Shown: positions 1-4,971 of the stretch, one piece after another
Layout of the letters: every line of letters begins with the position of its first letter
How positions within the stretch are numbered: the first letter of the stretch is position 1
From: Marinagarivorans sp. UBA5870
GTDB lineage: Bacteria; Pseudomonadota; Gammaproteobacteria; Pseudomonadales; Cellvibrionaceae
Length of the DNA stretch: 6,443 nucleotides
Assembly: GCA_002432555.1 (NCBI GenBank)
Contig: DJFO01000413.1
Span: 5,215 to 11,657 of the forward strand
Direction: 5' to 3'
Translations under genes and position numbers: made by a program
Notes under the pieces: model-generated
The model's database searches: none
What the model saw: only the letters and a program-made list of their open reading frames with translations
Told to the model about the DNA's origin: nothing

Positions 1-2309
1 TGCGGCTGCAGACCGGCCAACTCGACGCGCCTAAATGGTTCGCCTTCCGGCGGCAACTCGACCGCGCTATGGCGCGCACTTGGCAGGCGCAGCTCGCAGG
101 TCTGTTGGGCGTGCGAGCCAATTTGATTCCGCATCAGCTCTACATTGCCCACAGCGCCTGCCACCGAGAGAATGTGCGGGTTCTACTCGCCGACGAGGTG
201 GGTCTGGGTAAAACCCTTGAAGCGGGCATGATTCTCTCGCGTTTGTTGCGGTTTGAGCGCGCCCACCGCGCACTGGTTGTGGTGCCGGATGCGCTTCAGA
301 TCCAGTGGTTGGTCGAGCTGATTCGCCGTTTCAACCTGCGCCCCGATCTTTACGCCGGGGAAGAGCACGATTTCGCCACCGGCCAAATACACCTGTTGCC
401 GCACTCGGCCATGCACTCCGACAGCCGACTGCTGGAAGCGGCAGCGGAGTTCGACCTGGCGATCGTCGACGAAGCGCATCATATTCAGCCCGGTTCCGCC
501 GCATTCGATTTGCTGCGCACGCTCGCCGACAACAGTAAACACTTGGTGCTGCTCTCAGCGACCCCCGAACAGTTGGGGGTGGAGAGCCATTTCGCCCGGT
601 TGCAGTTGTTGGATCCCGCCAAATTTACCTCTCTCGAGCAATTTGTCGCTCAGGAGCAAGACTATGCCGAGCTCAACCAGCAGATCCGCGCGCTTCCCGA
701 AGGCCGGGAAGATCTGATTCGCCGATATCAGCTCGATGCCTCCCTTACCGACCAGCAGCTGGTGGATCAGTTGCTGGATTGCCACGGCGTCGGCCGGGTG
801 ATGTTTCGCAATACTCGAGCGTCAGTCCAGGGTTTTCCCCAGCGCGTAGCGGTGCCGCACCCGCTGGAGGTGGACGACTGGACCACAAAATTTGAGTGGC
901 TGGCGGGGTTCGCTCGGAAAAACATCGGCAAAAAAATCCTGGTGATTTGCCACGCGGTGGAAAATGTGCGGGACTGCGAAGCCCACCTTTGGCAAAAACA
1001 CGGCATTCATATAGCTCTGTTCCACGAGCAAATGGACCTGGTGGAGCGCGATAGCGCGGCGGCCTATTTTGCCGATTCGGAGCGGGGCTGTCAGTTGCTG
1101 CTGTGTTCGGAAATCGGCAGCGAAGGCCGCAACTTCCAGTTCAGCCATCACTTGGTCTGTCTGGATTTGCCGGAGCACCCCGATATGCTGGAACAGCGCA
1201 TCGGACGACTCGACCGTATCGGCCAAAAACACCCGGTTTCGATTCACATCCCCTACTGCGAAGGTTCTGCGGATTGGGAGAAATTTGTCTGGTACCACCA
1301 AGTGCTGCAATGTATCGATCGGCAGAGCCCTGCCGCCGGTGCTGTCCATGACGAATTTTGGTCTCAGCTCACGCACACCGCCGCAGACAAGCCGGTGCAT
1401 GAGCGCGCCCATAAGAAGCTGCTCGAGGTGGAAGCCCAGATCCAACAGGGTCGCGATGCACTGCTGGAAATGAACAGCTGCCGCCAACCCCAGGCGGCGC
1501 AGCTGGTTCAAACCATTGCCGACTTTGAGCAGGAAACTCCCCTGGCGCTCGTGGAGCAGGCGAGCGAGTTGTTTAATTTTTATTTTGAAGAAACCCAAGG
1601 CGGTGCCTATTCCCTGATTCCCGCGGACAATATGCTGATCCCCACGCTGCCCGGGATTCCGCTGGACGGAGTAGAGGTGACCTTCGACCGCGCTCTGGCG
1701 AACGCGCGGGAGGACGTGCTGTTTTTGACTTGGGACTCCCCGTTTATCACTGGCCTCTGGGAAATACTGCATCATTCCGACCTGGGCTCGGCTTCGGTGG
1801 CATTCCTGCCGAGCAAACAATTGCCGCCGGGACAGTGTCTGCTGGAGACCTGCTTCGACCTTTTAGTCCAATCCCCTTTCGCGACCGCCTGCCTGCCATT
1901 TTTAACCGAAGTGTCGGTGCGGGTGCTCGTGCTCGACGTGGGCAGCAAGGATTTGTCCGACGCACTGCCGGAAATATCCTTTGAAAAGTCGCTGACCCAA
2001 GTGGATAAAAAACTCGCGCGCAAAATCATTCTGTCCCGCAAGGATGTAATGCCCGAGTGGTACACCAAAGCCGAAAGTTTCGCCGAGGTCAAACGTTCAA
2101 AAATTATCGAGCAGGCGCTGGAACGGGTACGCGCATACTTTGTCACCGAGATCCAAAGGTTGGAGAATCTCGCGCGGCAGAACCCAAATGTGTCCGTGGA
2201 GGAGGTGACCGCGCTACGGGCGAAAGAGGCAGGCATCCTGGGTGCGTTGCAGAATCATGTGCAGGTGCAATTGTCGGCGATGAGATTGGTGGTGACGACG
2301 GAGCCTTGA
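1..2309 (+). CDS. rapA: RNA polymerase-associated ATPase RapA (HepA), 5' partial
   Basis: RapA is a Swi2/Snf2-type ATPase that binds RNA polymerase and helps recycle it after transcription. The frame is open from base 3 to the TGA at 2307-2309, giving 768 visible residues; the true start and the N-terminal Tudor-like domains lie upstream of the window. The ATG at 69 is internal, because the 22 codons before it are in frame and continue the homology (TGQLDAPKWF). Numbering from that ATG, I see motif I DEVGLGKT (42-49), motif II DEAH (134-137), SAT (163-165), motif V SEIGSEGRNFQF (347-358) and motif VI EQRIGRLDRIGQ (375-386). The catalytic motifs all look intact. The C-terminus has a charged, probably coiled-coil stretch and ends RLVVTTEP, much like the end of E. 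coli RapA (RLIVVTHQ). Several linkers are shorter than in E. coli RapA as I recall it. Identity is secure; only the 5' end is missing. Confidence 0.94.
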   Translation, partial: RLQTGQLDAPKWFAFRRQLDRAMARTWQAQLAGLLGVRANLIPHQLYIAHSACHRENVRVLLADEVGLGKTLEAGMILSRLLRFERAHRALVVVPDALQIQWLVELIRRFNLRPDLYAGEEHDFATGQIHLLPHSAMHSDSRLLEAAAEFDLAIVDEAHHIQPGSAAFDLLRTLADNSKHLVLLSATPEQLGVESHFARLQLLDPAKFTSLEQFVAQEQDYAELNQQIRALPEGREDLIRRYQLDASLTDQQLVDQLLDCHGVGRVMFRNTRASVQGFPQRVAVPHPLEVDDWTTKFEWLAGFARKNIGKKILVICHAVENVRDCEAHLWQKHGIHIALFHEQMDLVERDSAAAYFADSERGCQLLLCSEIGSEGRNFQFSHHLVCLDLPEHPDMLEQRIGRLDRIGQKHPVSIHIPYCEGSADWEKFVWYHQVLQCIDRQSPAAGAVHDEFWSQLTHTAADKPVHERAHKKLLEVEAQIQQGRDALLEMNSCRQPQAAQLVQTIADFEQETPLALVEQASELFNFYFEETQGGAYSLIPADNMLIPTLPGIPLDGVEVTFDRALANAREDVLFLTWDSPFITGLWEILHHSDLGSASVAFLPSKQLPPGQCLLETCFDLLVQSPFATACLPFLTEVSVRVLVLDVGSKDLSDALPEISFEKSLTQVDKKLARKIILSRKDVMPEWYTKAESFAEVKRSKIIEQALERVRAYFVTEIQRLENLARQNPNVSVEEVTALRAKEAGILGALQNHVQVQLSAMRLVVTTEP

Positions 2310-2312
2310 GAT

Positions 2313-2573
2313 GTGGCAACTACCCTCCTCATAGAGCTGCGCTGTGGCAGTCGCTCTACGGGCGTTGGGGTAGGAAGTTTGCAGGCTTATCTCTCGCGGC
2401 GTCATTTTGACAGCTGTGCAGCGGGAGGAAGCCTGTCGGAATTAAAGCTTCATCTGCAAAATCGATTTTTTTCCCAATTGGCGGGAGGTGTTGTAGCGAA
2501 ATCCTCTTACGCCGGTCTTTTATCCCAAATGTTCCCCGCCGCCTGGGTACGTCTCGGCAAAGCGTTGTCATGA
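2313..2573 (+). CDS. Doubtful small ORF directly after rapA (86 codons, GTG start)
   Basis: This frame starts with GTG three bases after the rapA stop and has GGAG at 2300-2303, nine bases upstream, so translation coupled to rapA is conceivable. The 86-residue product shows no signal peptide, membrane helix or motif that I recognise, and third codon positions show no clear G+C preference of the kind seen in rapA. An ATG at 2311, in another frame, gives only seven codons. I list it because the stretch would otherwise be unannotated. It is more likely a chance open frame than a gene. Confidence 0.15.
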   Translation: MATTLLIELRCGSRSTGVGVGSLQAYLSRRHFDSCAAGGSLSELKLHLQNRFFSQLAGGVVAKSSYAGLLSQMFPAAWVRLGKALS

Positions 2574-2709
2574 GCAGGAGTCGTCGTGATTGCAGTTGTA
2601 GCTTGGTGGATAACAAGTTATAGAATTGGCTATGCACGCTCCTGCGTGTCACTCTTCGATCGGTACCGTCCTCGCGGGATCCGTGGCTTAATAGAACTAT
2701 CTTCTTGAA

Positions 2710-2835
2710 GAGAGGCAGGGGGATGATTTACTATTCCTGCTCTCGTTCACTTTCTTAGTTTCTCCTCCTCAACTTGGAGAAAAGCTGTTTCTCGGCGGGT
2801 GCGATTTTATCTTGCGCACCTCCGCTTCGAAGCGG
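2710..2835 (+). other. Cluster of consecutive stem-loops, possible structured RNA or leader
   Basis: Four non-overlapping stems follow one another. (a) GAGAG-(G)-CAGG at 2710-2719 pairs with CCTGCTCTC at 2736-2744: nine pairs with one bulged G. (b) TTTCTCC at 2759-2765 pairs with GGAGAAA at 2776-2782: seven pairs. (c) GGTGCG at 2798-2803 pairs with CGCACC at 2815-2820: six pairs. (d) The perfect 14-bp palindrome CCGCTTCGAAGCGG lies at 2822-2835. A further stem, GAGAAA (2777-2782) with TTTCTC (2788-2793), shares bases with stem b, so the two exclude each other, as in attenuator or switch leaders. The pairing is plain in the sequence; that it is transcribed, and in which direction, is inference. 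No T-run follows the last stem, and it matches no RNA family I know. Confidence 0.3.
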
Positions 2836-2869
2836 TGGCCCTCCGTACATAATTCACGGGATCCGGATT

Positions 2870-3045
2870 ATGAAAAGTTTGCATCGTGTTGTGAAATCTC
2901 TCTGCTGTTGTCTGACGGTCTATGCGGCCGAAAGGCACTAAAATTTATCAAAAAATTTGGGTCATGGGTGATTGTGCTCATGCTGGATAACGGCAAGAGA
3001 CGTGTCCTCGTGCGTTGAAAAACGATGATCTGAGCCTGTTGTCTC
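2870..3045 (+). pseudogene. Possible decayed member of the small exported-protein family
   Basis: The ATG at 2870 opens a 23-codon frame ending at TAA 2939-2941. Its peptide looks like the start of a Sec signal peptide: basic MKSLHRVVK, then SLCCCLTVYA, with A-E after a Y-A ending like the Y-A cleavage site of the downstream genes. In another frame, 2971-2988 reads IVLMLDNG near the equivalent place to IIPVAKNG/IVPVAKNG of the two downstream copies; by eye, 17 of 27 bases match copy two here. Further on, ACCL at 3034-3045 falls near the expected TCSL. Two in-frame stops and an apparent deletion of about 46 bases would make it non-functional. The conserved C-terminal block (TRIEHK, NPTC) is not found. 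The similarity is weak and could be chance. Confidence 0.25.
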
Positions 3046-3083
3046 GGTGCAGCATACCTCAAGCGTATCTTTCAGCTGTGGAT

Positions 3084-3127
3084 TCGAGATGTTTGGTCCT
3101 CGCTGCGAGATCTCGACGGGAATTCCC
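3084..3127. promoter_or_regulatory. Clustered palindromes upstream of the first exported-protein gene
   Basis: Two perfect 10-bp palindromes lie two bases apart: CGAGATCTCG (3106-3115) and GGGAATTCCC (3118-3127). In addition TCGAGAT (3084-3090) is the exact inverse of ATCTCGA (3110-3116), a 7-bp inverted repeat that overlaps the first palindrome. They end about 70 bases before the ATG at 3197, where an operator could sit. I see no well-matched -10/-35 pair beside them, so binding by a regulator is only a possibility. Confidence 0.3.
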
Positions 3128-3186
3128 TGGCATTCGTTCTATCTAGGATCGCGTCAAGTTTCCCGAATATTCAATATGCATTAAAT

Positions 3187-3190
3187 GGAG
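3187..3190 (+). promoter_or_regulatory. Shine-Dalgarno site that decides the start at 3197
   Basis: GGAG at 3187-3190 is followed by a six-base spacer and the ATG at 3197. An in-frame ATG at 3185 overlaps this site and has no ribosome binding site of its own, so 3197 is the better start. The choice is supported by the neighbouring duplicate, whose ATG at 3736 aligns with 3197 and not with 3185. Confidence 0.75.
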
Positions 3191-3196
3191 ATAATT

Positions 3197-3577
3197 ATGT
3201 TGAAATGTCTACTTAAAAATTCTGGATATCTGTTGCTGATTTTTGCTGTAAATCAGCCCGCGTATGCTGATGAAGCGGGGGCAGATCTAAAGAAAAAAGA
3301 AAAGCGGAGAGCGACATCGTTTACGGTTAAAGAGGATGGATCTATAATCCCAGTCGCGAAAAACGGAACTCCCTATGAAGTCTGTGGCGATGACAAAATT
3401 AACACCTGCAGCTTAATGAAGCCCGGCGCCACTGTCACTGGTATTGAGGTTACGACCATCACGCGGATCGAACATAAAATCAATCCAACCTGCTTGGTTT
3501 ATGCCGTCCTGCATGCAGGAGAATATCTTTACTTTTATGATCCTTCCGATCCCCATTGCGCGCATTTGAATAATTAG
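3197..3577 (+). CDS. Small exported four-cysteine protein of unknown function, copy 1 (126 aa)
   Basis: I do not recognise this family. The product starts with a typical Sec signal peptide: basic MLK..LLK, hydrophobic YLLLIFAV, then PAYA, with likely cleavage after A24. The mature part of about 102 residues opens with a lysine-rich stretch (LKKKEKRR, 31-38), followed by DGSIIPVAKNGTPYEVCG (47-64). It has four cysteines, C63, C71, C99 and C121; all are kept in the duplicate downstream and have counterparts in the third gene, so two disulfides in the periplasm are plausible. The block TTITRIEHK.NPTC (86-99) is the best conserved, and the end reads DPSDPHCAHLNN. No lipobox, catalytic motif or further membrane helix is visible. 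The gene stands alone, with 158 bases between it and the next copy, so each gene may have its own signals. Reality of the gene is supported by the signal peptide, ribosome binding site and conserved duplicate; function is unknown. Confidence 0.85.
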   Translation: MLKCLLKNSGYLLLIFAVNQPAYADEAGADLKKKEKRRATSFTVKEDGSIIPVAKNGTPYEVCGDDKINTCSLMKPGATVTGIEVTTITRIEHKINPTCLVYAVLHAGEYLYFYDPSDPHCAHLNN

Positions 3578-3585
3578 GATCTCCT

Positions 3586-3627
3586 CGCGGCGTTCTTCAA
3601 TCAACCCGCAGAGCACTGCTGGCCGCG
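3586..3627 (+). repeat. Inverted repeat after copy 1
   Basis: CGCGGC (3586-3591) pairs with GCCGCG (3622-3627) across a 30-base loop that contains a small inner stem, GCAG-AGCA-CTGC. It starts nine bases after the stop of copy 1 and is followed by only three T's. It could act as a weak terminator or protect the 3' end of the mRNA, but the long loop makes this uncertain. Confidence 0.25.
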
Positions 3628-3735
3628 TTTGTGGGTCAAGGAAATCCAATCATGCTACGGAATCCTTGGCTCTCATTGCGTCTCGGCTCAAAGATCAGCT
3701 TGCAGTACTTCCTATAGACGATACTGCAGAAATTT

Positions 3736-4117
3736 ATGTTAAAAGCTCTCACTAGAATTTTCGCAATGCTCTTATTCATCTTTGCTGCGACCCACCTGGC
3801 GTATGCCAAAGACGAAGACGTAGAGCTTAAGAAAAGAGGAAAAAAGGATGCGGTTTCTTATCGAGTCAACGATGACGGGTCCATAGTGCCGGTAGCGAAA
3901 AACGGCCAGCCCGTTCGAGGTTTGTGGCAACGAGGAAACCAAAAAATGCAGTTTAACTAAGGAGGGGGCGACCATAACCAGTGTGGAGACTACGACCATC
4001 ACTCGCATAGAACACAAAGTCAATCCAACCTGTGCTGTCTATGTCGTGGTCCATATGGGAATTCAGTTTACATATTTTGACCCGACGGATCCGAATTGCG
4101 CTCCTTTTAATCAGTAG
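3736..4117 (+). pseudogene. Small exported four-cysteine protein, copy 2, broken by a one-base insertion
   Basis: As written, the frame from the ATG at 3736 ends at TAA 3958-3960 after 74 codons, with the last 15 unlike the family. Dropping one base, G3913, restores a 126-residue protein colinear with copy 1: residues 1-59 come from 3736-3912 and residues 60-126 from 3914-4114, with TAG at 4115-4117. The restored protein has a signal peptide (MLKALTRIFAMLLFIFAATHLAYA, cleavage likely after A24), the lysine-rich segment LKKRGKK, DGSIVPVAKNGQP then FEVCG, and TTTITRIEHK then VNPTC, ending DPTDPNCAPFNQ. All four cysteines (63, 71, 99, 121) are kept. The site matching the GGAG of copy 1 reads GCAG here (3726-3729), so translation may also be weaker. 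A read or assembly error would make the gene intact. A ribosome slipping +1 from CCC to CCG at 3910-3913 would also yield the right product, but nothing typical of programmed frameshifting surrounds the site. Confidence 0.8.
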
Positions 4118-4127
4118 CGGCTCGATG

Positions 4128-4155
4128 TGTTGCACTGTCCAGGGGCGGTGCAACA
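4128..4155 (+). repeat. Stem-loop just after copy 2
   Basis: TGTTGCAC (4128-4135) pairs perfectly with GTGCAACA (4148-4155) across a 12-base loop, and two G-T wobble pairs can extend the stem outward. It begins ten bases after the stop at 4117. No T-run follows, so this is not a standard Rho-independent terminator. It may protect the transcript end or be a remnant of one. Confidence 0.35.
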
Positions 4156-4303
4156 TGGGCCAAGCTGCGAAGATCGGATCTGTCGACCGACATTCTTTGC
4201 ACTAACCCGACGGCAGGCTCCCTCGTCCAGTGAGCGCTGAATGCGGTACATTCCCGCCGGAGGCAAACGGTCGTTTAAACCTGCTTGGTCGGACCTCTCG
4301 ACA

Positions 4304-4355
4304 TTGTCAATTGCATTTTCACTACAAGTATTTTGATGATGTAGGTATATTACAT
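4304..4355 (+). promoter_or_regulatory. Candidate promoter and overlapping dyad before the third exported-protein gene
   Basis: TTGTCA at 4304-4309 matches the sigma-70 -35 consensus in five of six positions. TATTTT at 4329-4334 could be its -10, but the 19-base spacing is long. A better -10 match, TATATT (4346-4351, five of six), lacks a good -35 partner. ATGTA (4339-4343) and TACAT (4351-4355) form a dyad that covers this second -10. The position, about 90-130 bases before the ATG at 4439, is reasonable for a promoter, but no single pairing is convincing. Confidence 0.3.
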
Positions 4356-4428
4356 GCCGAAATGTGGGTCAGCGACCTTTGGGAAGCTGGTGTATTTCAA
4401 AGAGCTGAATAAAAATAAAATGAGCGTT

Positions 4429-4436
4429 AGGAGGAG
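4429..4436 (+). promoter_or_regulatory. Strong Shine-Dalgarno site of the third exported-protein gene
   Basis: AGGAGGAG at 4429-4436 contains a full AGGAGG (4429-4434) four bases before the ATG at 4439. It is much stronger than the GGAG of copy 1 or the GCAG of copy 2, which suggests that this gene is translated more efficiently. Confidence 0.8.
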
Positions 4437-4438
4437 AA

Positions 4439-4912
4439 ATGGTTAATTTTCGATCGAATGAAGGTGGAAAGGTACTTGTTTCGCTGCTGGTTGTTATCAA
4501 TCTTATTCTTGTTGCTGTGATTGTATGGCTGTTGGGGCGGCCGACACTGGCTGATTTGCAGCCCGTCGGAGGGAGCACCGATTATCTTATCGCCGTGGAT
4601 AACGAAGGAAAATCGACTATTTATTCCGCAGCGGGCGAGCCGTGGGAGACCTGCAAATCTGGTCAATGTAGTAGTGTCGCCAGAGATCTTAGCTGCAGTA
4701 TCGATGGATTGTCTGGGTTTGTTTTGGCTCATTTAGTTGAGCAGGGACCCGATACCGCTCCGCGGGCTAGTTTTTTGGATTCACTGATTCCGTCTGCGTT
4801 TGCTGCCACAAAAGATGGAAGATGCCCAGTGGTCGGGATCCAATGGTTTGAGGGTATTCCAATTCTACAGTATCCGTCTCCGGCGAATGATCCCGATTGT
4901 CCGCCAAACTAG
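4439..4912 (+). CDS. Membrane-anchored or exported cysteine protein of unknown function, distant relative of copies 1 and 2 (157 aa)
   Basis: The family is not one I recognise. After MVNFRSNEGGK comes one strong hydrophobic helix (about 12-32), then GRPTLA-D. It may be an uncleaved anchor with the rest in the periplasm, or be cleaved after A38. The pattern of copies 1 and 2 recurs: an acidic-G start (DNEGKSTIYSAAGEP, 54-68), then W-E-T-C (C72) like Y-E-V-C, Q-C-S (C77) like T-C-S, G-R-C-P-V (C129) like P-T-C-L-V, and an end of NDPDCPPN (C154) like SDPHCAHLNN. C86 has no partner in the other copies. Between C77 and C129 there are about 24 more residues than between the matching cysteines of copy 1, including a hydrophobic SFLDSLIPSAFAA (111-123). 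The relationship rests on this pattern, order and tandem position, not on high identity. The gene has a strong ribosome binding site and converges on the barrel gene, with 59 bases between stop codons and no clear terminator. Confidence 0.82.
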   Translation: MVNFRSNEGGKVLVSLLVVINLILVAVIVWLLGRPTLADLQPVGGSTDYLIAVDNEGKSTIYSAAGEPWETCKSGQCSSVARDLSCSIDGLSGFVLAHLVEQGPDTAPRASFLDSLIPSAFAATKDGRCPVVGIQWFEGIPILQYPSPANDPDCPPN

Positions 4913-4971
4913 ACCTGATTTTTCCCGGTGGGTGCAGCAGTTGCTTTAGGTGTGCGGAGGAGAACTTACTT

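Larger units (their letters stand above)
2310..3196. other. Long intergenic region between rapA and the exported-protein genes
   Basis: About 890 bases with no gene I can support. It holds a 12-bp palindrome AAAATCGATTTT (2458-2469) running into seven T's (2466-2472), but no GC-rich stem before it, so I do not call a rapA terminator. A small stem-loop CACGC-TCCT-GCGTG lies at 2635-2648. A cluster of stem-loops fills 2710-2835, a possible gene remnant lies at 2870-3045, and palindromes occupy 3084-3127. An 8-bp palindrome GAATATTC lies at 3165-3172. A 40-codon GTG reading frame (2586-2708) has AGGAG five bases upstream, but its peptide looks unremarkable and I do not call it a gene. No clear sigma-70 promoter stands out. 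Confidence 0.6.
3197..4117 (+). repeat. Tandem gene duplication with a unit of about 540 bases
   Basis: The genes at 3197 and 3736 are direct duplicates. Start codons are 539 bases apart; after the extra base at 3913 the offset is exactly 540 through to the stop codons (3575 and 4115), with no other indel. Short stretches are identical in DNA, for example tacgaccatcac at 3451 and 3991, and tcaatccaacctg at 3480 and 4020. By my count about 68 of 126 residues match (54%), so the duplication is not recent. The DNA between the two coding parts shows no obvious repeat. Confidence 0.85.
4118..4438. other. Intergenic region between copy 2 and the third exported-protein gene
   Basis: These 321 bases contain an 8-bp inverted repeat close to the stop of copy 2 (4128-4155), a candidate promoter with a dyad (4304-4355) and the ribosome binding site of the next gene. 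A 60-codon GTG frame (4230-4412) crosses the region, but it has no convincing ribosome binding site or motif and runs through the candidate promoter, so I do not call it a gene. Confidence 0.55.

Noticed and set aside
822..1820. Long open frame on the minus strand (about 332 codons) inside rapA
   Set aside because: It lies entirely opposite the unmistakable RapA coding sequence and its product looks like no protein family. It is a side effect of the G+C-rich codon use of rapA.
2458..2472. Rho-independent terminator for rapA at the AAAATCGATTTT palindrome with seven T's
   Set aside because: The palindrome is A+T-rich and has no loop, and no stable G+C stem directly precedes the T-run. The nearest stem, GAAGC/GCTTC, is short and ends too far upstream.
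2586..2708. A 40-codon GTG frame with AGGAG five bases upstream
   Set aside because: The ribosome binding site is decent, but the peptide has no recognisable feature and the frame crosses the stem-loop at 2635-2648. One good SD match in 900 bases is expected by chance.
2812..3018. A 68-codon frame starting with TTG
   Set aside because: The TTG has no clear ribosome binding site and the frame begins inside a stem-loop. Part of it (2971-2988) is instead discussed as a remnant of the exported-protein family.
4230..4412. A 60-codon GTG frame with KYFDD, faintly like the FTYFDP end of copy 2
   Set aside because: The resemblance covers only a few residues, the spacing to the preceding cysteine is wrong and no good ribosome binding site is present.
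3578..4438. Integron gene-cassette arrangement for the small genes
   Set aside because: Small genes in a row with spacers suggested cassettes, but I found no matching GTTRRRY/RYYYAAC ends or long attC-like imperfect palindromes after each gene.
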